DNA of 22,869 nucleotides from CAYUBI01 sp964443005 (lineage in GTDB: Bacteria > Margulisbacteria > Riflemargulisbacteria > GWF2-35-9 > CAYUBI01): NCBI GenBank assembly GCA_964443005.1, contig CAYUBI010000026.1:1-22869 (forward strand). The letters are read 5' to 3'. The notes beneath the pieces are model-generated. The model made no database searches. It was not told the DNA's origin and saw nothing but the letters and a program-made list of their open reading frames with translations. A program made the position numbers and the translations under genes. This document shows positions 14,792-22,869 of the stretch, one piece after another. The first letter of the stretch is position 1. Each line of letters begins with the position of its first letter.

Positions 14792-15986
14792 AGTTATTGG
14801 CTATTTTGCATACTTCCCTAACAGCAACGTATTCTGTGACGAAGATGCTTGTATTATTGCCGGCTCAAAATCGAAAATACAATCATATCTTCAAGATAAT
14901 AAGAGTCCATTAGCACCCTTAATTAAAAAAACAACTTTTGGAGAAATCATGCATGGATTAGACATGAAGGCTCCTTATGCTTTTGATGAAGAAGCTTATG
15001 AGCGTTTTCTTCCGCTTGCTCGACAAGAGGGTTTTCCAATCGAAGAATGGGGAACAAATCTTAACAACCAACAAATATGTAAATTTAAAATTATAAGACC
15101 AATAAGCATTAAACAAAATTCACTTAATAACTTAGATAATATTTTATCTGCATTAGAATTTAATATTGATTGCACTTTCCCAAAAAATGCATTACAAGAA
15201 GCAACTCAGAGATTTGACGAAATTTATCCGTACTTAATAGAATCCATAATTTATGCTAAAAAAAATGCAAAAGAAATATTACATAACAAAGAGCCTTACA
15301 TGTTGCATATATACTCTTTGTATTTATTAGCCCAATTTCAAAAGAAAGAAGCATATAATCCAATTGTAGAATTCTTCTCGCTCCCCAAAGACCTGTCATT
15401 GGACTTAACAGGTGATGTTGTAACCGAAGACTTAGACAGTATTTTGGCATCTGTTTGCTGTGGGGATACAAGTCTTATTACTAAACTAATCGAAGATAGA
15501 ACTGTAAATGAATACGTAAGGAATGCCGCTCTTCGTAGCCTGGTTACCTTAGTGGTTGAAGGGCAGCTGAAAATAGATTGGTTGATTAGTTATATAGGAG
15601 AGCTTTTTAAAAAATTGGAAAGAAAAGAATCTTATATATGGGTTGGATTAGTCAATTGTTGTCTAGATTTAAACTTATTTGAATTTAAAGGTGCTATATA
15701 TCAAGCTTTTGATGAAAACTTAGTAGAATCTTTTTGTGTTACCTTAAAGGATGTCGAACAAGAACTAAATACCAACAATAAACCATCAACGGAAACAATT
15801 AAAAGAACTTATAAATATAGACTAATCAAAAACACGATTGTAGAGATGGAAGGTTGGGCATGTTTTGATAATCCAGAGAAAGAAAATTATTCGAATCAAA
15901 AAGTAAATACTAATAAAAAAATTGGTCGTAATGAACCGTGTCCTTGTGGTAGTGGTAAGAAATTTAAAAAATGCTGTTTAAACTAA
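14778..15986 (+). CDS. DUF1186 protein with C-terminal SEC-C zinc motif
   Basis: A 402-residue protein of three parts. Residues 1 to about 115 are an unrecognised domain (HKVIGYFAYFPNSNVFCDED at its start). Residues about 120-340 match DUF1186, a helical-repeat family: ILSALEFNIDCTFPKNAL, YMLHIYSLYLLAQF, the LPKDLSLDLTGDVVTEDLDS block, ILASVCCGD and NEYVRNAALRSL. The last 20 residues are a SEC-C motif (RNEPCPCGSGKKFKKCC), a zinc-binding tail first known from SecA that appears on many unrelated proteins. Function of the DUF1186/SEC-C combination is unknown. It overlaps the DUF6933-like gene and is the last gene before repeat copy 2. The ORF looks intact. Confidence 0.85.
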   Translation: MVTHKVIGYFAYFPNSNVFCDEDACIIAGSKSKIQSYLQDNKSPLAPLIKKTTFGEIMHGLDMKAPYAFDEEAYERFLPLARQEGFPIEEWGTNLNNQQICKFKIIRPISIKQNSLNNLDNILSALEFNIDCTFPKNALQEATQRFDEIYPYLIESIIYAKKNAKEILHNKEPYMLHIYSLYLLAQFQKKEAYNPIVEFFSLPKDLSLDLTGDVVTEDLDSILASVCCGDTSLITKLIEDRTVNEYVRNAALRSLVTLVVEGQLKIDWLISYIGELFKKLERKESYIWVGLVNCCLDLNLFEFKGAIYQAFDENLVESFCVTLKDVEQELNTNNKPSTETIKRTYKYRLIKNTIVEMEGWACFDNPEKENYSNQKVNTNKKIGRNEPCPCGSGKKFKKCCLN

Positions 15987-16071
15987 AAGTAAATAGCCTA
16001 AAAGCCTTCATATCCATCAACCAAGCCAGCTCTTTACTATCCCTGATTTTGGTTCTAACATCGCATACTAC

Positions 16072-16207
16072 GGGCAACCAAAGAAAAGAAACAGGGTGAG
16101 CAGCCACTGGAATCTTAATAACCGGTTCTCGTTCAATTGATTCTAGCTTTAGATATTTCGCCTCCAAAATGCAGCATTCGCTATCAGTGTTTATCAGCAA
16201 CCTCAGT
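16072..16207. repeat. 136-bp direct repeat, copy 2 (attR-like)
   Basis: Begins with GGGCAACCA, the last bases of the tRNA-Gln, and matches copy 1 at 131/136 positions. The minus-strand reading stays open here too. Of the five differences, three are synonymous in that frame and two change an amino acid (Ala/Pro, Trp/Leu). Unlike copy 1, the open reading continues past the repeat on both sides. Confidence 0.85.
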
Positions 16208-16217
16208 ATTTGTTGAG

Positions 16218-16242
16218 TATCAAAAATTAAAGGTTTTTGATA
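16218..16242. repeat. Perfect 9-bp hairpin
   Basis: TATCAAAAA (16218-16226) and TTTTTGATA (16234-16242) pair exactly around a 7-nt loop, immediately beyond repeat copy 2. An overlapping TATAAT begins in its right arm. Terminator or operator status cannot be decided. Confidence 0.4.
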
Positions 16243-16392
16243 TAATTTATAATGAAACCGCGGACTTGTGTCAAAAAATACCGACTTAACATTCTTCATA
16301 AATGAGCCTAATGATGAAATCGCAGGTGTTGAGGGACAAGGATCAGAAATGTTGAGTATAATGCGTTTAGTTAAGTAGAATAGGAGTATAGT
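16243..16392 (+). other. Gene-poor junction before the TrlF remnant
   Basis: Holds a 40-codon open stretch with no start codon of its own (16256-16378, ending TAG) whose reading, for example FFINEPNDEIAGVEGQGSEM, looks protein-like. It may be the tail of a lost gene. I could not name a family. The TrlF-type reading starts 15 nt later in another frame after a TAG at 16381. Confidence 0.3.
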
Positions 16393-18621
16393 ATGTGCGC
16401 CAATATTGAAGCAGAACAAGCGACTATTTTTAATTATGGCTCGATGTTCTCTGGCAAAACTTCTCAACAATACCCAAACAATAATGGTAGAAGTGATAAA
16501 AACATTCTTCAGGTAATTGAAGAAATAGAAAAAATTGGACGTGATTATTTTATCATATTTGCTCATGTTGAAGATAGTAAAGGGTTATGGTACGAAATGG
16601 CTGGTGGAAAGCTTTCAGACTGGACGGAAACCCGTTATGATGCCACAAGAGAACACGCATTGGGGTTTTAAAAGGTGCGGACCCATGATGAAAAAATGAA
16701 AGTAAAACAATGGCTTGGTGATTGGTATCCAGTAGAACTTGAGGGGTCTGACTGTAAATCGATTCCTGACATTGGCAATGGCAGGCAAACGTGGGTAAAA
16801 ATCGGAGCCTTTTCTTTCGAGGCCATAAAATATTCATTAAAAGATTACGTAGATCGTGTTCGCAGCAATGAGCCCGAACGATATAAACATTCACGTATTA
16901 AGGACATAGTATTTGAAGGGGGCACTCTTGATGGGAAAACGATAACCTTTTCTCCAGAGTTAAATACATTTATTGGCATTCGTGGAAGCGGGAAATCCTC
17001 TATTTTAGAAGCGATTAGGTACGTTCTTGATATACCATTTGGCGAACAAGCTACAGATATAAAGTATAAAAGAGATCTTATCTTTCACACATTCGGTAGT
17101 AGGGGGAAAGTGATTATTTCGGCAGTTGATATCTACGGGCAAACATATCAGATTAAACGGATATTAAATGATCCACCGGATGTCTACGTAGACGGCAAAT
17201 TGCAGCCAGGCATTTCGATCAAAGAAACAATTATCCGCAATCCTATTTATTTTGGGCAAAAAGATCTTTCCAGTAGTGGGGAAGGGTTTGAAAAAGATTT
17301 GGTTGAAAAATTGGTTGGTGACAAGTTGAATGAAATTAGAAAAAAAATTGAGGATCAAAAGCAGATTTTGTCAGAAGCAATAGCGCGATTTTTGAGGATA
17401 TCAAATATTGATGAACAAATTAATGAGTACACATTGAAAAAGCAAGATGCTGAATTCAATCTGAAAAAATTTAACGAATACGGTGTTGGAGATAAATTTC
17501 AAAAACAATTAGATTTTAATAGCGATGAACGAAGACTAAAGCTGATTCTCAATGATATAACTGGGTTTATCGAGGGTTATAAAACTTTTATCAGCGAATA
17601 TGAGGACACCATAAGAAACCATGCCACATATAAATCAAATCAAAATCAAGATTTCTTTACTGGTTTTTTCCTTGAGTATGCCACTTTGATAAAATTACTC
17701 GATAAGTATAAAGCAGAAAATCAATTGCTCGAAAATACTCAAAAACAGCTAAAAGTCAAATGTGATGAATTTTTAAGAAAAAAGGCTGAATTTGTTGAAG
17801 AATTTGCTGAAACACGCAGAAAAATAGACGCTGAACTAAAAGAGCGAGGAATTCTGACCCTCAATTTGGAAGAGTTCCCGCAACTGAAAAGCAAAATAGA
17901 AATAGCACAAAAAATGTTAGAAGCACTTGAAAAGCAAAAGGCAACAAGTAAAACACTCAAAGATGATCTTTTTACTGCTTTATCAAAACTAAATGATCTT
18001 TGGCAACAAGAGTTTCAGGCAACAAATAAATTGTTAGAACGTATTAACAGTCGCCATTCTTCACTTGTAATTGAAGCTGAATTTAAGGGGGACAAAACCG
18101 CATATTTGTCCTATATGAAAAATATTTTTCGAGGCAGTGGCATAAGAGAGAACACATTTGTAAACTTAATTAGTGATTATTCTGATTTTGGAGCGCTTTA
18201 TCGAGCCATTGAAACATCAATAGAGAAAACCGTACCATCCTCGGGAATTTTTAAAAAATATTTTGTTGAGAATCTTCAATCATTTTTGCTTTTCCAGGTA
18301 CCCAACAAGTTTACTATTAAATATCGTGGTAAAGAGCTTCAGCATCATTCTCTTGGACAAAGAGCATCTGCGTTAATTCTTTTTGTCCTTAATCAACATG
18401 AAAATGATGTGGTTATTGTTGATCAACCCGAGGATGACCTGGATAACCAGACCATTTATGAAGATGTTATTAAATTGATTAAGGAGTTAAAATCAACTAC
18501 TCAATGCGGAAGTATAGATTCTCCCGTTCTACAAAAAGAAATTGTAGATATAATGGAGGGGGGACAGGATGCATTTAATAAAAGAAAGGAGATTTACGGA
18601 ATATGGAAACCACAGAACTAA
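16393..18621 (+). pseudogene. Broken TrlF-like AAA/ABC ATPase
   Basis: Two ORFs in the same frame, 16393-16671 and 16675-18621, are separated by a single TAA (16669-16671). Reading through gives ALGF-stop-KVRTHDEKMKVKQWL, where relatives are expected to have a sense codon such as CAA. The reading matches TrlF-type proteins (N-terminal PHP domain plus SMC/RecF-like ATPase): EGSDCKSIPDIG, NTFIGIRGSGKSSILEAIRY (Walker A near residue 101 of the second ORF), a long coiled coil, the signature-like HSLGQRASAL, and Walker B VVIVDQPEDDLDN. At 18504/18505 it jumps from ELKSTTQ straight to CGSIDSPVLQKEIVDIMEGG, skipping the H-loop region of about 60 residues. Most of the PHP domain is also missing. Truncation, stop and deletion together indicate an inactive defence-type ATPase. 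Confidence 0.8.
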
Positions 18622-19455
18622 TAGAAATACTAAGCCGTCAAGAAGATAGCAAGCATCAATTCAAAGAAACATTTAACAAGGAAAGTAACTAGTCGTGAAG
18701 AAATACAGAGAATGTTTCAGTCAGCCGGCCTTATTCATGGTGATGAAATTCCTGCAAATGGTTTAACTGTTGCTGATATAGATGCACAATTCTTCAATGA
18801 TTTTTTCTTAAGAGAGTATGGAGAAAACATAGATGATCAGAACGATTCATTGCCGGTTTTACTTGAAAACATGAATCTTTCTAAAGCGTCGAATTTGAAT
18901 ATCGCTGGGGCATTACTTTTTGGCAAACATATTCAGTTTCGACTTCCAGCATTTATCGTCAAAGCTGTAGCCTATCCTGGAAACGATATTAGTTCGGAGG
19001 ATTACATTGATAGCAGAGATATTACTGGAAAAGTTTCTGATATGTTTCAGCAAACAATCTCTTTTCTTTCTGCAAACAGTCGCCATGTACAAGCTGATAA
19101 AACAGTTAACTCAATAGGTGATTTAATTGTTCCGAAAATTGTATTTGAAGAAGTTATTGCAAATGCTCTAATTCATAGAGATTATTTTATTTCTGCCCCT
19201 ATTAGGGTTTGTTTTTTTGAAAATCGTATTGAAATAATAAGCCCAGGTCATTTGCCTAATAATTTAACAGTGCAAAACATCAAAACTGGCAATTCGAACA
19301 TACGAAATCCAATATTGGCATCATTTGCAACTAAACTTTTGCCATATAAAGGCATTGATAGTGGCGTTAGAAGAGCGTTAAAAGCTTACCCTAACATGGA
19401 ATTCTTCGATGACCGAGAAAATAATCTATTCAAAGTAGAAATACGTTTAAAATAG
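18603..19455 (+). pseudogene. Broken AlbA_2 / HATPase_c_4 protein
   Basis: The ATG at 18603 overlaps the TrlF stop and opens METTELIEILSRQEDSKHQF, the start of an AlbA_2 (Schlafen-type) domain, then meets TAG at 18690-18692. The downstream frame resumes as VTSREEIQRMFQSAGLIHG and runs to 19455. About 120 residues of the AlbA_2 domain are absent at the junction and the frame changes. The rest is the usual C-terminal half of this family: a linker domain, VFEEVIANALIHRDY (the GHKL-type ATPase N-box), then ISPGHLPNNLTV and IRNPILASFATKLL. The family is annotated as ATP-binding or transcriptional regulators, function unsure. Overlap with trlF suggests they once formed an operon. Confidence 0.8.
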
Positions 19456-19517
19456 TAAAAAACTTCGTTTTCGAATCAAAATTGAGTCACAGTTGCAAAA
19501 GAATTTTGAAAGGGCGA

Positions 19518-19546
19518 TTGAGAAATTTCTATGTAGCCGGTATACT
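19518..19546 (+). promoter_or_regulatory. Sigma70 promoter of the FliF/FliG-like operon
   Basis: TTGAGA (19518-19523), exact 17-nt spacer, TATACT (19541-19546), about 40 nt before the start codon. A near-consensus housekeeping promoter, not the sigma28 or sigma54 type usual for flagellar genes. Confidence 0.7.
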
Positions 19547-19588
19547 TGATTATAAGGCCATCTTTTTTGAATATATTAACGAGGGTTT

Positions 19589-21055
19589 ATGATTAAGAAA
19601 AATTATGTATTCGTCATTTGTTTCTTGGTATTTAGCTTATGGCTGCCTACAGCAATGGCTCAGGATGCCTTGGTCCTTCAAAAAAATTTAGAAGCTAAAC
19701 TGCAGGATGCTATTGATCGCTTAATGGGCAAAGATCGCGTATTAGTCTTTATAGAACTAGCAGCCAGTGATGTTGGATGGAAAGTCGAATTTGACGAAAA
19801 AGCAATTGCTGGTGGGGAAGATCGATTTAATCGCAATATTGTTCCTGGCATTCCATCTTTAAAATTTATGCAAGATACAGGGGAAGGTGGCGTCCACAAT
19901 TACACAGTTACAGAAGTTAATGCAAAAATTGCAAAAATTGATTTAACCTTAGTTGTAGATTCAACACTTAAAGTCAATGAAATTCGACGGGTAAAAGATT
20001 TTTCAGCTCAGTATTTAAATCTTGTTGAAACACGTGGCGATACTGTGCGAATTCTTAAAGAACCTTTTGCAAAAATTACAGCAGATGGTAAGAAAATTAC
20101 AGGAGAAGCTGCTGCTGCAGAGGCAGCTCGTGCAAAAAAAGGCAAAAACTTTCTAGTTCTTTCGTTATCAGCTAGTGCAATATTTGTTGTATTAGCTCTG
20201 GCTGCAATGATAATTTTCTTTTTGTTACGAAAGAAAAAACAAATAAAAGCTGGAGCTCCTAGTGAAGAACAAAAAGATGCAGCAGGCAAAACAGTTAGTA
20301 CCGAAGCTTTAGCAGAGGACGCTGCAAAAGTTGAACTTACAGACGAGGAACGTCAACGACTCAATGAACGAAAAATTTTAGGAAATGGAGCTAGATATTT
20401 TACGTTTATTACTGATGAAAATGTTTTTAAATTGAAATTTTTATTACAACTCAAAATTGCATTAAATCAAGCAACCCCTAAGACAGTTGCTGCTGTACTC
20501 TCTTGTTTGCAATTTAAATTAGCTGCCTCGATTTTAGTTGAATATCCGTTAAAAATTCAAGCAGAAATTGTCACACATTTACTTGAAATGCAATATGTTC
20601 CTGAAGATCAAATAAAAAAATTAGAACAGGATATTCAATTAAACATTGATCACATTTTTGGTGGTAAATATAAATTGCAGCAATTACTAGCTAAACTAGA
20701 TGGTTATACTAAGAAAAAAATTGTAGAGATGTTTAAAACACAGTTTCCAACTAAAGCAGCAGATTTTCAAAGTTTGGTTATTTTATTTGAGGATCTTTTG
20801 CAACATGATGAAGAAGTTCTTCAACGTGTATTTGGCGAGCTAGATTCGCAAGTGGTTGCTACAGCTTTAGTTCATGTTGATAAACAACTTCAGGATAAAG
20901 TGCTAGAATCCTTATCTAAAGGAGTTAAAGCAATGGTGGTTCAATGGCTTGAAGCCAAAAGTCGATCTGCAACAAAACTAGAAATTGAGTCTGCGCGTCA
21001 ACAAATCAATAAATTTGCACAATACCTTGCGCAAGAAGGATTTATAAAAATATAA
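19589..21055 (+). CDS. Natural fusion of a reduced FliF ring domain with FliG middle and C-terminal domains
   Basis: A 488-residue membrane protein. Residues 1-25 are a signal peptide ending AMAQ. Residues 34-165 resemble the third ring-building domain of FliF with a short beta-collar insert: LEAKLQDAIDRLMGKDRVLV, then NYTVTEVNAKIAKIDLTLVV, then LVETRGDTVRILKEPF (FliF has NYEV..., RLSVAVVVD and RGDxVxVxxxPF here). One transmembrane helix spans about 188-213, followed by RKKK and a charged linker. Residues 276-355 match FliG middle domain (TPKTVAAVLSCLQFKLAASIL) and 358-488 FliG C-terminal domain (FGGKYKLQQLLAKL, LVILFEDLLQHDEEVLQR). RBM1, RBM2, the FliF tail that grips FliG, and FliG's N-terminal domain are all absent. 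The ATG follows GAGGG. Domain calls are by pattern; the assembled role is inferred. Confidence 0.8.
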   Translation: MIKKNYVFVICFLVFSLWLPTAMAQDALVLQKNLEAKLQDAIDRLMGKDRVLVFIELAASDVGWKVEFDEKAIAGGEDRFNRNIVPGIPSLKFMQDTGEGGVHNYTVTEVNAKIAKIDLTLVVDSTLKVNEIRRVKDFSAQYLNLVETRGDTVRILKEPFAKITADGKKITGEAAAAEAARAKKGKNFLVLSLSASAIFVVLALAAMIIFFLLRKKKQIKAGAPSEEQKDAAGKTVSTEALAEDAAKVELTDEERQRLNERKILGNGARYFTFITDENVFKLKFLLQLKIALNQATPKTVAAVLSCLQFKLAASILVEYPLKIQAEIVTHLLEMQYVPEDQIKKLEQDIQLNIDHIFGGKYKLQQLLAKLDGYTKKKIVEMFKTQFPTKAADFQSLVILFEDLLQHDEEVLQRVFGELDSQVVATALVHVDKQLQDKVLESLSKGVKAMVVQWLEAKSRSATKLEIESARQQINKFAQYLAQEGFIKI

Positions 21056-21861
21056 TGGCAGAACCTGTCATCCCTGCATCAATCGCTGTTGTTTCTGATC
21101 AGGCTACGCTTCAATCTGCAACTGTAGCAGTGCCAGGCAATTCATTGCAAGCACTCAGCTATATTTCTGAATCAACTGTTTTTCAAGCATGTTCTGTTTT
21201 GCGTCAAATGATTGCAAAAAATGTTGAAAATATTAAATATGCATGTTTTGTTATTTCCTCAATAGATACATCGTTAGCTGAAAAATTGATTGCAGAATTT
21301 CCTTTGGAAATTCAAACACAAATCATGTATGAAATGTTATCGATGATTCAATTATCCACTGAAGATATTGATTCATTTTTAAAGAATTTCCCCAAATTAA
21401 TTCAAGAACAATTTGGTGGGAGGCTTGTTTTAGCCAAGATTATGGAAAACCTAAAAGTAGAAGATAAAATAAAGCTAACTACAGCTATTGAAGATAAATT
21501 TCCTGAAAAAGCTTATGATTTCCGACAAATTGTTATTTTGTTCGAAGATTTATTTAAATATGGTGAAGAGGAATTTGGAAAATTGTTTGGTGATATTCCG
21601 ACAGATGTCTTGGCTACTGCATTTTCACGAGAATCTGAAGACAATATTCTTCGGATGAAAGATTCACTGCCCAAGCAAGTTAGGGCTTTAGTTGAGCAAG
21701 GAATTATGGCTGGAAAGCTAAGAAATTCAGCATCAGATATTAACAAGGCTCAACAATATATTGTTGATCGTGCTAAAGACATGGTAGAAAATGGCTTTTT
21801 GCCACCGTTAATTTCACCACAAAAACAAAAGCAAAAAGATAAAGAAAAAGAATCACCGTAA
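21055..21861 (+). CDS. Soluble FliG-like paralog
   Basis: A 268-residue cytosolic protein without signal or membrane helix. After a variable 30-residue head, about 40-112 resemble the FliG middle domain (FVISSIDTSLAEKLIAEFPLEIQTQI), and 118-250 the C-terminal domain: EQFGGRLVLAKIMENL, then FRQIVILFEDLFKYGEEEFG, then a terminal helix bundle ending DMVENGFL. The tail is Lys/Glu-rich (QKQKQKDKEKE). It parallels the FliG half of the upstream fusion, so the two may come from one duplication or may pack together in a ring. It starts in the TAATG overlap with the fusion gene, with GAAGGA upstream, so translation is coupled. The family's MgtE N-domain relatives are less likely, given the GG and FEDL landmarks. 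Confidence 0.75.
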   Translation: MAEPVIPASIAVVSDQATLQSATVAVPGNSLQALSYISESTVFQACSVLRQMIAKNVENIKYACFVISSIDTSLAEKLIAEFPLEIQTQIMYEMLSMIQLSTEDIDSFLKNFPKLIQEQFGGRLVLAKIMENLKVEDKIKLTTAIEDKFPEKAYDFRQIVILFEDLFKYGEEEFGKLFGDIPTDVLATAFSRESEDNILRMKDSLPKQVRALVEQGIMAGKLRNSASDINKAQQYIVDRAKDMVENGFLPPLISPQKQKQKDKEKESP

Positions 21862-21897
21862 AAATCAACGGTTAATTGTAGATTAAGGTTGATTTTT
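21860..21897. terminator. Bidirectional intrinsic terminator between the FliG-like operon and bioB
   Basis: AAAAATCAAC (21860-21869) and GTTGATTTTT (21888-21897) pair perfectly over 10 bp, with a TTAAT/ATTAA inner helix in the loop. A T-run follows on the plus strand and the A-run gives a T-run on the minus strand, so it can serve both convergent genes. It overlaps the bioB stop codon. Confidence 0.85.
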
Positions 21898-22869
21898 TTC
21901 GATGTCTAATCCTAAATTATGAATCATTTGAATGTCTTCAACCATTAATTTTCCAGTAGTTGTTAAATAATCACCAGTAATAATCGCATTTGCTCCTGCA
22001 AAATACATGAGTGTTTGAAGCTCGCCTAAGGAAGTCAGTCGTCCACCTGCAATACGTAACGTTTTTCGCGGAAAAATAAACCGATATACTGCAATTGTTT
22101 TTAATGCATCTAATGCAGTAATAGGTGTTAATGTTCCTGTTTTTGTTCCTAAAACTGGATGAAGAAAATTAATGGGCAGCCCACCCGTATTAAGTTTTTG
22201 AATTTGATATGCTACTTCAATGCGTTGATCTATTGATTCGCCAATGCCTAAAATAACACCCACACACGTATCTAAACCAGCTTCCTGAGCATAATGGATT
22301 GTATTTAGACGTTCAGCATAAGTATGGGTAGTGCATACATTAGGAAAAAAGGATTCGGCAGTTTCAAGATTATGATGATAGATATCCAGCCCAGCATATT
22401 TTAATGCAATTGCTTGATTTTTTTTCAGGATACCTAATGATGCATCAATTGTTTTTTCAGGATAATTGTTTTTTATTTTTTGAATTGTGTCTAAAATTAA
22501 ATCAAATTCACGAAGATAAATGCTTTTGCCTGAGGTAACAATTCCCACATGTTGCGCACCAGCTTCGTATAATTTAGCTGCTTGATTAAAAATTTGTTGC
22601 TGACTCAATAAGGGATAGGGATTAATATTCGTTTGATAAAATGAAGATTGTGCACAAAACGAGCAATCCTCGCTACATTGACCTGATTTGGCATTAATAA
22701 TTGAACATAAATCAATATGTTGTCCATGGGTTTGCTGGCAAATCCAGTGTGCTGCATATAACAGATCCATTATTTGATTTGAAGGTGTTTGTATTAGTTC
22801 ATAAGCAGTAGCTGCATCGATCATTGTTCCATTAAAAACTTGATGCGCTAAATCTAAAAATTGTCCCAC
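21883..22869 (-). CDS. bioB: Biotin synthase BioB (reaches the window edge)
   Basis: Radical-SAM enzyme that inserts sulfur into dethiobiotin, the last step of biotin synthesis. In the 328 codons seen, the SAM-cluster motif CSEDCSFC (C65, C69, C72) is followed by AQSSFY. HVGIVTSGK, the YHHNLETAESFFP block with the conserved NLET, GVILGIGES, PINFLHPVLGT, and ALKTIAVYRFIFP...LRIAGGR (the [2Fe-2S] Arg region) are in order, and the C-terminus is complete. The last three bases read GTG on the minus strand and could be the start, but a few more residues may lie outside. The DLCSIINAKSGQCSEDC style differs from gammaproteobacterial BioB (SIKTGACPEDCKYC). Confidence 0.95.
   Translation of the reverse strand: MGQFLDLAHQVFNGTMIDAATAYELIQTPSNQIMDLLYAAHWICQQTHGQHIDLCSIINAKSGQCSEDCSFCAQSSFYQTNINPYPLLSQQQIFNQAAKLYEAGAQHVGIVTSGKSIYLREFDLILDTIQKIKNNYPEKTIDASLGILKKNQAIALKYAGLDIYHHNLETAESFFPNVCTTHTYAERLNTIHYAQEAGLDTCVGVILGIGESIDQRIEVAYQIQKLNTGGLPINFLHPVLGTKTGTLTPITALDALKTIAVYRFIFPRKTLRIAGGRLTSLGELQTLMYFAGANAIITGDYLTTTGKLMVEDIQMIHNLGLDIEKNQP

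Noticed and set aside
15964..16566. Minus-strand ORF of 200 codons spanning repeat copy 2
   Set aside because: It runs through the 5' part of the TrlF-like gene on the opposite strand, has no ribosome site, and its N-terminal half has no protein-like pattern. Only the part within and next to the repeat may be a gene fragment.
16553..16894. Minus-strand ORF of 113 codons
   Set aside because: It is antisense to the clear TrlF-type coding pattern and has Cys/His-rich, low-plausibility composition.

Overview
This window comes from an AT-rich, probably Gram-negative bacterium. Two proteins carry cleavable-type signal peptides, one is built from flagellar MS-ring parts, and gene spacing is tight. 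I cannot assign a phylum. YaeQ and TtcA look proteobacterial, while BioB and HisC look unlike the gammaproteobacterial types, so an under-sampled lineage is possible. These taxonomic remarks are impressions from sequence style, not search results.

Positions 1-11604 hold a housekeeping block. On the minus strand are rimO (cut by the window edge) and metK. On the plus strand is a tightly overlapping folD / SIMPL-domain / ttcA operon. Next come a small coiled-coil-type unknown and yaeQ on the minus strand, a ydcF-like gene on the plus strand, and a strikingly short mfd on the minus strand that meets ydcF tail to tail. A hisC-gcvT pair that overlaps by 26 nt and a tRNA-Gln(TTG) with a strong promoter follow. 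MetK, FolD and GcvT together give a methyl / one-carbon flavour.

Positions 11596-19455 form an accessory island. A 136-bp direct repeat (131/136 identical) begins inside the 3' end of the tRNA-Gln and recurs at 16072-16207, as expected for integration at a tRNA. Between the copies lie an archaeal-type ATPase with a nuclease-like tail, a deleted IS630 element, the broken 3' end of a type I restriction specificity gene, and a three-gene cassette (small membrane protein, DUF6933-like protein, DUF1186 plus SEC-C protein). To the right of the second copy are two decayed defence-type genes: a TrlF-like ATPase with an in-frame stop and internal deletions, and an AlbA_2/HATPase protein with its middle missing. 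No integrase is visible.

Positions 19518-21861 hold the most unusual locus. A clear promoter drives a two-gene operon. The first gene fuses a signal peptide, the third ring-building (RBM3-like) part of FliF, a membrane helix and the FliG middle and C-terminal domains. The second is a soluble FliG-like paralog. Nothing else flagellar is present, and a bidirectional terminator separates the operon from bioB, so it looks like a self-contained flagellar-derived membrane ring or scaffold. bioB (minus strand) runs to the right edge.
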